Origin: Litchfieldella anticariensis FP35 = DSM 16096
GTDB taxonomy: Bacteria > Pseudomonadota > Gammaproteobacteria > Pseudomonadales > Halomonadaceae
Assembly (NCBI RefSeq): GCF_000409775.1
Contig: NZ_KE332392.1
Location: forward strand, 102,459 to 166,458
Reading direction: 5' to 3'
Length of the DNA stretch: 64,000 bases
This document shows positions 25,340-33,378 of this stretch, one piece after another. How positions within the stretch are numbered: the stretch's first letter is position 1; each line of letters begins with the position of its first letter. The notes below the pieces were generated by a model. It was given only the letters and a program-made list of their open reading frames with translations. It ran no database searches and was not told the DNA's origin. A program made the translations under genes and the position numbers.

Positions 25340-26104
25340 ATGCCTCAGGCCGTATTGCTCGACATCAGCGGTGTCCTTCATGAGGATGGCGTACCGCTGC
25401 CCGGTGCAGTGGAAGCGGTGGAACGACTGCAGTCTGCGAATGTGGCTCTGCGTTTCGTGACCAATACCTCCAGAAAAACCAGTGCCGCGGTGTATGCGGA
25501 GCTGGTGGAGATGGGATTTGGTGTAGAGCATCAGCAGATCTATACCGCGCCGGAAGCAGTGAAGGCGTATTTACAGCAGCACCGACTGCGGCCCTATCTA
25601 CTGATCCATGATGCCTTGGTGCCGGAGTTCGAGGAACTCGATCTTCACGACCCCAACGCCGTGGTGCTGTGTGACGCCGGGCAGCGCTTCGACTACGCCA
25701 ATCTGGATACGGCCTTCCAACTGCTGGTGGAACGCGATGCGCCTTTGCTTGCGGTGGGTACCAATCGCTACTTCCGCCGCCAAGGGCGCTTGCACCTGGA
25801 TGCCGGCCCCTTCGTCAAGGCCTTGGAGTATGCCGCCGACATCCATGCCGTGATTCTTGGCAAGCCGGCCAGCGGCTTCTTTCACGCCGTCTTGCATGAC
25901 GTGGGGGTGGAGGCCGCCGATACGCTGATGATGGGCGATGATGTCGAAGCGGACGTGGTTGCTGCCATGGAAGCAGGGCTACAAGGATGCTTGGTCAAGA
26001 CCGGCAAGTATCGTGACGGTGACGAGAAACGAGCGCCTGGGGCCAGAGTAGAGAGCAACTTGGCAGACGTTGTGGAGAAAATCCTGCAGGAGCGTCAAGG
26101 CTAG
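25340..26104 (+). CDS. LHPP-like HAD-IIA phosphatase
   Basis: A 254-residue HAD hydrolase, subclass IIA. Motif I is LLDISGVLHEDG (nucleophile Asp in LLDISGVL, as in mammalian LHPP), motif II is FVTNTSRKT, motif III is the Lys in LGKPASGFF, and motif IV is MMGDDVEADV. LHPP relatives hydrolyse phospholysine, phosphohistidine or pyrophosphate; bacterial members may act on other small phosphates. GGGGAGGA precedes the ATG. It is a single gene, followed by the permease gene after 131 bp. Confidence 0.85.
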   Translation: MPQAVLLDISGVLHEDGVPLPGAVEAVERLQSANVALRFVTNTSRKTSAAVYAELVEMGFGVEHQQIYTAPEAVKAYLQQHRLRPYLLIHDALVPEFEELDLHDPNAVVLCDAGQRFDYANLDTAFQLLVERDAPLLAVGTNRYFRRQGRLHLDAGPFVKALEYAADIHAVILGKPASGFFHAVLHDVGVEAADTLMMGDDVEADVVAAMEAGLQGCLVKTGKYRDGDEKRAPGARVESNLADVVEKILQERQG

Positions 26105-26143
26105 CGTCAGGAAGGGGTGTGAGGCATCAATGGGTGACCTTTA

Positions 26144-26210
26144 TTGTATACGTCAATGTCGTGTATAAGTTGAAATTTTGTGCTCATTTAATCAATCTGT
26201 TTTGTATACA
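26144..26210 (+). promoter_or_regulatory. TTGTATAC-type repeats upstream of the NCS2 permease
   Basis: TTGTATAC (26144-26151), GTGTATAA (26161-26168) and TTGTATACA (26202-26210) occur in the AT-rich leader of the permease gene. Near-palindromes of the TTGTATACAA kind are recognised by many GntR/FCD-type regulators. Presumed operators; no such regulator is adjacent. Confidence 0.35.
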
Positions 26211-26235
26211 TAAAAACAGTCAACCTTGGATCCCC

Positions 26236-27627
26236 ATGAGCACAACTCACAACAGCCAATCCGTTTTCGACTTCCATGGCAAACCGCCGCTCGGCAGAGC
26301 CTTGCCTCTCTCGCTACAGCACATCCTGGCCATGATCATGGGCACGGTGACCGTGCCGATCATCGTGGTCGGAGCGGTCGGAGCCTCTCTCGCCGAGATG
26401 ATGACCTTGATCCAGATCTCGTTGGTGGCTTCCGGGATCTCCACCCTGATTCAGCTCTATGGCCTACGAAGGATCGGGGCGCGTCTGCCTACGATCTTCG
26501 GGGTCGGGTTCGCCTATGTGCCGACGTTGACCGCCGTGGGGGCGGAGTATGGCCTCGGGGGCATTCTCGGTGCCCAGTTGGTGGGTGGTATTACCATGGT
26601 ACTGGTCGGGTTCTATATCCAGCGGATCCGCCATCTTTTTCCTCCCGTGGTGGCAGGTACTGTGGTGCTGGTGATCGGTTTGTCGTTATACGACATCGCC
26701 ATCCACTACATGGCCGGTGGCATCAACAGTGCCGATTACGGTGAACCGTCCCACTGGCTCGTTGCCCTGGCCACATTGGGGGTGGTGTTGCTCGTTTCAC
26801 AGTTCGCGCGCGGATTTCTCAAGCTGGCGGCCATCATCTGCGGCATCGCGGTGGGCTATGTACTCTCGCTGTTCCTTGGCATGGTGGACTTCGATCCAGT
26901 ACGCGAAGCTCCATGGTTCACGGCGCCACGCCTGATGCCTTTCGAACTGGAGTTCCATTCCGCGGCAATCATTTCCATGGTGATCATCTGCGTGATCAAC
27001 TCGGCACAAACCATCGGCGACCTTTCCGCGACCTCGGTTGGGGGCATGAATCGCGAACTGAACACCAAAGAGTTGTCTGGTGGCCTGCTGGGCAATGGGG
27101 CTTGCACCGCCGTTGGCTCGTTGTTCGGGGCGCTGCCGACGTCTTCCTACAGCCAGAATGTCGGTATCGTGGCCATGACCAAGGTAGTCAGTCGATATGT
27201 GCTGGCACTGGCTGCGGTATTCATGCTCGCCGCCGGCTTGATTCCCAAGTTCGGTGCGGTGATGACCACCATTCCCTATCCAGTATTGGGAGGCGCGACG
27301 ATCACCGTGTTCGGCATGATTACCATGACCGGCATCCAACTGCTCACCAAGGACGAGATGTCGTCGCGTAACATGACCATTGTCAGCTTGTCATTGGCAC
27401 TGAGCCTGGGTATCTATGCCGCCCCTGAATCCATCGAACGGTTCCCCGAGCTGGTGCAGATGGTGGTAGGCGGTTCGCCGATCGTCGTCGCCGCGTTGAC
27501 CGCCTTCACCCTTAACCTGCTGCTACCACGTGTAACCCTGGCTGATGAAGCGAGGGAGCGGGAATTGGTGGCGGAAAAGATGAATGAAGATACCCCCGTT
27601 GAGGGGGCCGAACGCCGCCTGTCATGA
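26236..27627 (+). CDS. NCS2-family nucleobase (xanthine/uracil) permease
   Basis: A 463-residue permease of the nucleobase-ascorbate (NCS2) family with about 12-14 helices. It has the QH motif region (LSLQHILAMIMGTVTVPIIV), the Glu-containing NSAQTIGDLSATSVGG segment and the NxGxxxxT-type signature PTSSYSQNVGIVAMTKVVSR. The start was set at ATG 26236 (MSTTHNSQ), just before the first homologous residues; the frame is open further upstream through the AT-rich leader. It probably imports purine or pyrimidine bases across the inner membrane; the exact substrate is not readable. Confidence 0.9.
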   Translation: MSTTHNSQSVFDFHGKPPLGRALPLSLQHILAMIMGTVTVPIIVVGAVGASLAEMMTLIQISLVASGISTLIQLYGLRRIGARLPTIFGVGFAYVPTLTAVGAEYGLGGILGAQLVGGITMVLVGFYIQRIRHLFPPVVAGTVVLVIGLSLYDIAIHYMAGGINSADYGEPSHWLVALATLGVVLLVSQFARGFLKLAAIICGIAVGYVLSLFLGMVDFDPVREAPWFTAPRLMPFELEFHSAAIISMVIICVINSAQTIGDLSATSVGGMNRELNTKELSGGLLGNGACTAVGSLFGALPTSSYSQNVGIVAMTKVVSRYVLALAAVFMLAAGLIPKFGAVMTTIPYPVLGGATITVFGMITMTGIQLLTKDEMSSRNMTIVSLSLALSLGIYAAPESIERFPELVQMVVGGSPIVVAALTAFTLNLLLPRVTLADEARERELVAEKMNEDTPVEGAERRLS

Positions 27628-27645
27628 GGACCTGTCATCAGGAAA

Positions 27646-28395
27646 TCAAAGGCGCCATCTTGTAGGGTGCTCCGGCTTGAGCACACCGTTCTCATCCCAA
27701 TCGTCCCAACCGGTGAAGGGAATCGGTGTTTCTTCTTCCAGGCTTTCCAAGCGACGTGCCCAGTTCGCCTTATCGGCCTCGAGCTGGGCACGAAAGCTTT
27801 CTTCCTCTTGGTAGCTGAGCCCACCGCCTTGCACGCCATAGTGGATCTGTGGCGCTATCACGTCCATGCCCAAGTAGTAGAGCGAGCAATGGATCGGCCA
27901 CATCAGTGACACGATGTGGCCACTGCGACCGTGCAGCGAAAAGGTGGGTTCCGGCGCACCGGTGGTCACCGAGCAGATTACCCGTTTGCCAGGGAAGCGG
28001 CCGCGATCGTAGCGCATGCTGCCGCTATAGATCCCCCCGTAGACGAAGATCCGGTCGAACCAGCCCTTGAGCATCGCGGGCTGGGCATGCCACCACAGGG
28101 GAAATTGCAGGACCACCAGGTCGGCACGTTCCAGACGTGCGATCTCACGCTGCACATCGGCAGGCAGGATTCCTTCTCGAAAGCTATACCGCTGTTCCGT
28201 CAACGGTGCGAACGATTCAGTGTCGGCCCTCTTGGTGAAGTGTGCCGGGTGCTCGACGGGATCAAAGCCTTCGGCGTAGAGATCGGACACCTCCACGCTG
28301 TAGCCGAGGCGCTGCAAGGTCTCCATGGCGATGTCTTTCAGGGCGCCATTGAACGAATGCGGTTCGGGGTGGCAGTAGACGATCAGTGCATGCAT
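27646..28395 (-). CDS. NAD(P)H:quinone oxidoreductase, flavodoxin-like fold
   Basis: A 249-residue NQO1/MdaB-type enzyme. The FMN/FAD-binding start ALIVYCHPEPHSFNGAL and the motif LVVLQFPLWWHAQPAMLKGWFDRIF with GGIYSGSMRYDRGRFPGKR are diagnostic. It reduces quinones by two electrons and detoxifies electrophiles. A LysR regulator is transcribed divergently from 28487 and probably controls it. Confidence 0.9.
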   Translation of the reverse strand: MHALIVYCHPEPHSFNGALKDIAMETLQRLGYSVEVSDLYAEGFDPVEHPAHFTKRADTESFAPLTEQRYSFREGILPADVQREIARLERADLVVLQFPLWWHAQPAMLKGWFDRIFVYGGIYSGSMRYDRGRFPGKRVICSVTTGAPEPTFSLHGRSGHIVSLMWPIHCSLYYLGMDVIAPQIHYGVQGGGLSYQEEESFRAQLEADKANWARRLESLEEETPIPFTGWDDWDENGVLKPEHPTRWRL

Positions 28396-28486
28396 GGAGT
28401 CACTCCCTTGGTGTCTTGTTAGGAACTACCAAGCTAGACTTTGCGTAAGTGAAATAACATTCCTCATCAATGACAATGAACTTTGC

Positions 28487-29362
28487 ATGAATGAACAGCG
28501 AATCCAGTGGGAAGATCTCCGGATCGTGCTGGCGATTGCCGAGACGGGGTCGTTATCTGGCGCGGCACGGAAGCTAAGGCTGAGCCATGCCACGATATTT
28601 CGACGCCTGGGAGATATCGAACGACGTCTAGGAGTCGCCTTATTCGAGCGCTTCCGCAGTGGTTATGCAGCAACTACCGCCGGTGAGGACTTGGCCGCTA
28701 CGGCTGCACGTGTCGAAGAAGAAGTATTGAGCGCCGAACGACGCGTGGTTGGACGAGACTTGCAGTTGTCGGGCTCGGTACGGGTAACGACGACGGATAC
28801 GTTGCTGATGGGACTCCTGACGCCGATATTTGCCGATTTCCGCCGTGCCCATCCGGATATCATGCTGGAGGTTGTCGTATCCAACCAACTCTTCAACCTC
28901 TCCAAGCGCGATGCCGACGTGGCGGTGCGCCCGTCGTCGGCACCGCCGGAGGTATTGGTAGGGCGCCGAGTCGGCAGTATCGCCCAGGCTGTCTATGGTC
29001 GTGTCGGTGTGTATGGCGATCGGCAAGGTTATGATGCCGATTGGGTAGGGCCGGATGCGCATCTGGGATATGCTGCGTTGGATGCCTGGATGGCGGATAA
29101 CGGGGTGGATGGGCAATGTCGTTATCGTGTGGACAGCATGCTGGGCATGTTCCAAGCGGTGCGAGCCGGGATGGGTCTGGCGGTATTGCCCTGTTACCTT
29201 GCCGATGCCGACAGTATGTTGACGCGGGTCAGCGACCTTATCCCGGAACTCTGTACCGATCTATGGTTGTTGACCCATCCCGATCTTCGCCGGGTGGCGC
29301 GCATTCGCGCCTTACTCGATTTCGTCGCAGAAGCGGTCAGGGAGCAGGAGGGCATCCGCTAA
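28487..29362 (+). CDS. LysR-family regulator facing the quinone reductase gene
   Basis: A 291-residue LysR protein with an N-terminal HTH (WEDLRIVLAIAETGSLSGAARKLRLSHATIFRRLGDIERRLG) and an effector domain. The ATG at 28487 begins MNEQRIQWEDLR, close to the usual LysR start; an in-frame upstream codon would run through the promoter region. It is divergent from the quinone-reductase gene and probably responds to quinone or redox stress. It is the last normal-GC gene before the AT-rich island. Confidence 0.88.
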   Translation: MNEQRIQWEDLRIVLAIAETGSLSGAARKLRLSHATIFRRLGDIERRLGVALFERFRSGYAATTAGEDLAATAARVEEEVLSAERRVVGRDLQLSGSVRVTTTDTLLMGLLTPIFADFRRAHPDIMLEVVVSNQLFNLSKRDADVAVRPSSAPPEVLVGRRVGSIAQAVYGRVGVYGDRQGYDADWVGPDAHLGYAALDAWMADNGVDGQCRYRVDSMLGMFQAVRAGMGLAVLPCYLADADSMLTRVSDLIPELCTDLWLLTHPDLRRVARIRALLDFVAEAVREQEGIR

Positions 29363-29554
29363 GTTTAAATAAATAGCTATACCTATGTCGGCGAGCCGAT
29401 ATGCTAAGGAATTTCAATTTCTATGGCCATACGAATTTGTGAATATGGGTATAAATTTGCTTGATACATTTTTTGAGTCTAAATAATGGTTGCTTTTTTA
29501 CCTTTCTGCTCATGATAAGTGATATTGTGTAGCTCAATGATTTTAGGCTTGTTC

Positions 29555-29586
29555 TTTACAATTTCAAAAGATATTGATAAATATCT
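29555..29586 (+). promoter_or_regulatory. Candidate promoter with overlapping palindrome upstream of idi
   Basis: TTTACA (29555-29560) and TAAATA (29578-29583) are 17 bp apart, a plausible but weak sigma-70 promoter. The palindrome AGATATTGATAAATATCT (29569-29586; 7-bp arms, 4-bp spacer) covers the -10 region, the place for a repressor site. No regulator gene is in the island. Confidence 0.35.
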
Positions 29587-29628
29587 CTTGGCTGGCATGA
29601 GGGTTGATCTATTGTGTGGAGATGAGCT

Positions 29629-30216
29629 TTGACTTCCCGTGTGAATAATGGTCATGTCGTTTCGTATGATGATGAATCTCTCGTGCTCGTCGATAGTGAT
29701 GATCGCGAGATTGGTTTTTGTTCAAAAGCTGATGTACATAAAGGTGACGGCCTGTTGCATCGTGCATTTTCACTGTTTGTCTTTAATTCAGCGGGAGATC
29801 TCATTATCCAGAAGCGTGCAGTGAACAAGCAGCTATGGCCAGGTTTCTGGTCAAACACCTGCTGCAGCCATCCGCGTCGTGGCGAAAGCATGGAGATCGC
29901 CACACAACGACGATTGAAGGAAGAAATAGGGATTCAAGCTCCACTTTCCTTCTTGTTCAAATTCCAATATCAGGCAAGGTTTGGTGACATTGGAGCTGAA
30001 AGTGAATTGTGCTGGGTATATGTCGGCTATAGCGATGAAGTGCCCAATTTCAACAGTAGCGAAGTGTCTGAAATTCGGTATCTTTCTCCGGAGAGACTGG
30101 ATAATGAAATGAGCGATAACCCAGACATTTTTACACCATGGTTCAAGATGGAGTGGCAGCGAATAAGGCGTGACCACTCTGATGTAATGGAGAATCGAGG
30201 ACAAAACGACTATTAA
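29629..30216 (+). CDS. idi: Type 1 isopentenyl-diphosphate delta-isomerase
   Basis: A 195-residue Nudix-fold isomerase that interconverts IPP and DMAPP. Catalytic Cys79 lies in SNTCCSHP (E. coli: TNSVCGHP). The catalytic acid pair is in GAESELCWV (Glu124/Glu126). The metal-binding His in HRAFSLFVFN and the Nudix segment GESMEIATQRRLKEEIGI are intact. The start is probably TTG 29629, 7 bases after GGAG; GTG 29641 is an alternative. Codon use is AT-rich, unlike neighbours. The ipt gene follows after 43 bp on the same strand, so this enzyme most likely supplies the DMAPP that the isopentenyltransferase consumes. Confidence 0.9.
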   Translation: MTSRVNNGHVVSYDDESLVLVDSDDREIGFCSKADVHKGDGLLHRAFSLFVFNSAGDLIIQKRAVNKQLWPGFWSNTCCSHPRRGESMEIATQRRLKEEIGIQAPLSFLFKFQYQARFGDIGAESELCWVYVGYSDEVPNFNSSEVSEIRYLSPERLDNEMSDNPDIFTPWFKMEWQRIRRDHSDVMENRGQNDY

Positions 30217-30259
30217 AGATATAGTGAATGATAGGTGGCGTGTGTCGGGAGGCCCAGGG

Positions 30260-30982
30260 ATGAGGCGGCATTATATTCTGGGAACCACGGCAAGTGGGAA
30301 AACATCGGCTTCAATTTCATTGGCCGAAATGGTGAATGCTCCCGTTGTGGTGCTGGACCGAATACAGTGTTTTCAGGAGTTGTGGACTGTCAGCTCGCGT
30401 CCCCAAGATTCTGAATTGGGGGCGACCAAGCGGTTCTACCTTGATGATCGTGAAATATCTCATGGGAATTTAGGTGTGGAAGATGCGTACACTAAACTAG
30501 TGAATATTGTTGATAAACTTTCGAATTATCATTCGTTTGTCATTCTTGAGGGAGGCTCGGTATCGCTTTGCCGCCTTATTGTGGAACGTGCCGAGTTATG
30601 CCGTGGTTCCACGGTCGAAATACGCTGGAATAATCCTGATGATCCAGCTTATGTTCAGAAAATCAGGGAGCGTGTAGTGCAGATGATGGAGCCTCGAGTT
30701 GACCGAAGATCGATTGTCGATGAGCTAAAATACGCATGGGATTATAAGGAGCAACGAGATTTCATTACATCAATATGCGGGTTTGATGGTATACTGTCAT
30801 GGTGTGATGATAATAATTTCCACATCGAAGATGTTGATTTCGAGTGTCTCCCTCTATCAGCTATTGGAGAAATTACCGACCGTGTGGCCGAGTCACATCG
30901 GAAATACGCTAGGACCCAATTTGAGATGCTAAATATAATGGAACAAGCGATGATCGCTACTGGAGTGAAAGTTGTCAGATAA
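30260..30982 (+). CDS. ipt: Adenylate isopentenyltransferase (Agrobacterium Ipt/Tzs type)
   Basis: A 240-residue protein, the exact length of Agrobacterium Ipt (Tmr). The P-loop is GTTASGKT (Gly8-Thr15), with Asp33 in VVLDRIQC at the catalytic position of Tmr/Tzs (LSLDRVQC). Further shared blocks are SSRP then GATKRFYLDDREI (Tmr: GTTRLYLDDRPL), VILEGGSVSL and SIVDELKYAWDYKEQRDFI. It should join a dimethylallyl group to N6 of AMP, the first step of cytokinin synthesis. The ATG at 30260 has GGAGG 7 bases upstream and gives the same P-loop position as Tmr. It is not MiaA: it is shorter and lacks the tRNA-binding insert. Expressed with idi. Confidence 0.88.
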   Translation: MRRHYILGTTASGKTSASISLAEMVNAPVVVLDRIQCFQELWTVSSRPQDSELGATKRFYLDDREISHGNLGVEDAYTKLVNIVDKLSNYHSFVILEGGSVSLCRLIVERAELCRGSTVEIRWNNPDDPAYVQKIRERVVQMMEPRVDRRSIVDELKYAWDYKEQRDFITSICGFDGILSWCDDNNFHIEDVDFECLPLSAIGEITDRVAESHRKYARTQFEMLNIMEQAMIATGVKVVR

Positions 30983-31087
30983 GCTGGTCAGGAAAACTAG
31001 ATATAACGGAAGGTCCACGGTTAGTAAGACACGGTCCACAACCTATTGAGGAGCGGTTTGCTGCCAGTTGAGAGAAGTGGTGTCTCT

Positions 31088-32314
31088 TCACAAGCCTGTT
31101 CTAATTATCAGTTTTGATAACGAGCGGATAATCAGACTGTCTTTTTGCCATTCGTATGCATTGCTATCTGCCAGTTTAATGCAAGGGTAGCAACGTAGCA
31201 TTACTTCACAAACTGCTTCCGCTTGAAGCTGGGCAAGTATTTGGCCTACACATTGATGCATTCCAACGCCAAATCCTAATTGCTTCCTGCTGTTCTTTCT
31301 TGCAATATTGAACGTGTCGGGGGAATCGAATACTGAGCCATCTCTATTGGCAGCGCCAAGGCAAAGAAGAATATTGTCGCCGGCCCTGAATGTCTTTCCA
31401 TGCAGATACATCTCTGTTGTAACCCGGCGTCGAGTCATCTGTAAAGGAGGTTCAAAGCGCATGACCTCTTGAATGCAGTTGTGCAGTAATTTTGGTTGCT
31501 GTCGCAGTTTTTCCTGTTCAGCAGGATAACAGGCTAGAAGCAAAAACACATTACCGATCAGTGCCGCAGTCGTTTCACTCCCTCCACCAAAAGCCGTGAT
31601 GCAGTCAATGGAGTAGTCTTGGGCGTTTCTCTTGTCACACGCATCGTTAAAGCTTTCAAAAAATAAAGATTTTTCTGACGATGAGGCTATGCGCGAGTAG
31701 TGTGAAGTGAAAACAGAGTTGAGGCGATCTAAAGCTTTGGCCAGTGCATATAACCCCTTCTTATTTATGGCACTTGGGTCAAGCAAGAGTCGGCTGTTAT
31801 CACCTTCCTGATTAACAATCTCCATCTCTTCCTGATTCAGGTTTAGCCATCGTGAAAAAACGCTGTACCATAGTGGACTTGCAATATGATAGATGATATC
31901 TACCTCTTGCCGATCTTTTATCGCGCCGAGTATCTTGTTGACTTCCATTTTTATTATCCGCTTCAGTTCGTCAAAGTATTCGCCACTCAATGCTCTTATC
32001 ATCGATTTCTTATGACTGTCATGCCGCTCCCCTTCTTCAAAGAGAAGGATGGAGCGAATGATGTCCTGTAGCTCATCAGGGATGACTATAGACTCTTTTT
32101 CAAATTCATCTATCAAGCTATCGGAGATGCCTGATGTAACAAGATTTTCATGTCGGAGGCAGTGTTGAATATCATCGTGGCGTGTGAGTATCCATGTATT
32201 CCCTATACGATAAACAGGGAAATTGTTGGACATTTCCTTGTAGGTGGAATATGGGTCTTTATTGAATGATTCTGACCTCGGATTGAACCTGAATCCTTTA
32301 CTTAATACAGTCAT
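31088..32314 (-). CDS. Soluble bacterial cytochrome P450
   Basis: A 408-residue class-I-type P450 without membrane anchor. The heme loop is FGVGMHQCVG, axial Cys355. The I-helix oxygen motif is GGGSETT (243-249). The K-helix ExxR is Glu283-Arg286 in EVMRFEPP. The ATG at 32314 has GAGG six bases upstream. It is convergent with idi-ipt inside the same AT-rich island. Plant-associated Rhodococcus fas loci pair a P450 (FasA) with an Ipt for side-chain hydroxylation of cytokinin, so a similar prenyl-adenine hydroxylation is possible here; that is inference from context. No ferredoxin or reductase gene is nearby, so electrons must come from elsewhere. Confidence 0.9.
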   Translation of the reverse strand: MTVLSKGFRFNPRSESFNKDPYSTYKEMSNNFPVYRIGNTWILTRHDDIQHCLRHENLVTSGISDSLIDEFEKESIVIPDELQDIIRSILLFEEGERHDSHKKSMIRALSGEYFDELKRIIKMEVNKILGAIKDRQEVDIIYHIASPLWYSVFSRWLNLNQEEMEIVNQEGDNSRLLLDPSAINKKGLYALAKALDRLNSVFTSHYSRIASSSEKSLFFESFNDACDKRNAQDYSIDCITAFGGGSETTAALIGNVFLLLACYPAEQEKLRQQPKLLHNCIQEVMRFEPPLQMTRRRVTTEMYLHGKTFRAGDNILLCLGAANRDGSVFDSPDTFNIARKNSRKQLGFGVGMHQCVGQILAQLQAEAVCEVMLRCYPCIKLADSNAYEWQKDSLIIRSLSKLIIRTGL

Positions 32315-32426
32315 CGATTCCTCGGCTTTATTTCCAGTATTCGAGTGATACCGTCTTAACACACTGGGGAATCGAATATAAATTGAATTGCGTGATGATA
32401 CTTATTGTAAGGTGGTATATACGTGA
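32315..32426 (-). promoter_or_regulatory. Upstream region of the P450 gene, AT-rich
   Basis: About 110 bp of AT-rich DNA upstream of the P450 start. It contains TATA-rich segments (for example GTATATAC near 32414), but no promoter could be assigned with confidence. It forms the right edge of the island. Confidence 0.3.
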
Positions 32427-32600
32427 GCCATTTTCGACAGAAATCGTGATCGACACCAAGTATCACTGACCGCGCTGGGTATTGAGCGACTGCTTGGCTT
32501 GGCAGGAGGAGGGCCAGTGGCACCCGGGCTCTATTTTCCCGAGGTATTGATCGACCCGTCCTACTTCGTCTGTCGCCTGGAAGAGTTCGGAACTCGTATT
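32427..32600 (+). pseudogene. 3' remnant of a truncated gene (saccharopine-dehydrogenase-like C-terminus)
   Basis: An open stretch without a proper start encodes RDRHQVSLTALGIERLLGL followed by GPVAPGLYFPEVLIDPSYF and RLEEFGTRI, a well-formed protein C-terminus of normal-GC codon use. The pattern recalls the end of saccharopine-dehydrogenase-like oxidoreductases (LTALGIERLLG...GLYFPE). A TGA at 32424-32426 precedes it directly, so the N-terminal part is missing, and beyond residue GTRI the frame runs on without homology into the convergent racemase gene. It looks like the tail of a gene cut by the AT-rich island. The family call is tentative. Confidence 0.45.
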
Positions 32601-32658
32601 ACTGTGACGCCTAATGGTATAGCGCCTGTAGATACCTACGCGATGTCCCTGAGAACGG

Positions 32659-33363
32659 TTAGCTCGGGGTTGTTGCCAGCGCCCACTTCACGGCTTCTTC
32701 CGCATGGATGGTGGTGGTGTCGTAAAGCGGCACGGTCGTATGTTCCTGTTGCACTAGTAGCGCGATTTCCGTGCAGCCGAGGATCACCGCTTCGGCGCCT
32801 CGTTCGCGTAGGGCATCGATGATCTCGAGGTATTGCTGCCGCGATGCCTCAGAGATTCGACCAAGGCAGAGCTCGGAATAGATTATCTGGTGCACGATGT
32901 CTTGTTCTGGCGCGGTGGGTACCAGGACGTCGATGTCATGGCCCTCGGCAATTCGGCCCTTGTAGAAGTCCTGTTCCATCGTGAAGCGAGTGCCTAGCAG
33001 ACCCACGCGTTTGATACCGTCATTGGCAAGCCGTTGCGCTGTGGCATCGGCGATGTGCAACAGGGGAATGGAGATCGATGCCTCGATCCGGGGCGCGACC
33101 TTGTGCATGGTGTTGGTACAGATCAGCAGGAAGTCGGCGCCGCCGGCTTCGACCGAGCGTGCCGCGTCGGACAGAATGTCCGCCGTCGCTTCCCATTCGC
33201 CTTCGTGCTGGAGTCGCTCGAGTTCCGCGAAGTCGACGCTATACAGGCAGATCTTGGCCGAGTGCAGGCCTCCCAACGCGGCTTTCACGCCCTCGTTGAG
33301 CGCTTTGTAGTAGCTTGCCGTGGATTCCCAGCTCATACCGCCGAGCATTCCGATGGTTTTCAT
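32659..33363 (-). CDS. Aspartate/glutamate racemase family protein
   Basis: A 234-residue cofactor-independent amino-acid racemase of the aspartate/glutamate group. It starts MKTIGMLGGMSWESTASYYK, and the two catalytic cysteines are Cys82 (LLICTNTMH) and Cys197 (VILGCTEIALL), in the form typical of YgeA-like broad-specificity racemases. GGAG lies upstream of the ATG. Substrates could be aspartate, glutamate or basic amino acids. A VOC-family gene lies 15 bp upstream on the same strand. Confidence 0.9.
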   Translation of the reverse strand: MKTIGMLGGMSWESTASYYKALNEGVKAALGGLHSAKICLYSVDFAELERLQHEGEWEATADILSDAARSVEAGGADFLLICTNTMHKVAPRIEASISIPLLHIADATAQRLANDGIKRVGLLGTRFTMEQDFYKGRIAEGHDIDVLVPTAPEQDIVHQIIYSELCLGRISEASRQQYLEIIDALRERGAEAVILGCTEIALLVQQEHTTVPLYDTTTIHAEEAVKWALATTPS

Positions 33364-33378
33364 GGAGCATCCTTCTCC

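Larger units (their letters stand above)
29363..32430. other. AT-rich genomic island with prenyl-adenine (cytokinin-like) genes
   Basis: Base composition drops sharply right after the LysR stop (29362) and recovers near 32430. Both intergenic and coding DNA are AT-rich by eye, with codons such as AGA, ATA and TTT/AAT that the neighbours avoid. The segment holds an IPP isomerase, an Ipt-type isopentenyltransferase and a cytochrome P450 and nothing else. No integrase, transposase, tRNA or flanking direct repeat was seen; a gene remnant lies at the right edge. The composition indicates horizontal acquisition. Confidence 0.75.

Noticed and set aside
30260-30982. Could the isopentenyltransferase be a tRNA-modifying MiaA?
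   Set aside because: MiaA is longer (about 300 residues) with other motifs. The 240-residue length, Asp33 in LDRIQC and the YLDDRE and ILEGGS blocks match the Agrobacterium Ipt/Tzs family.
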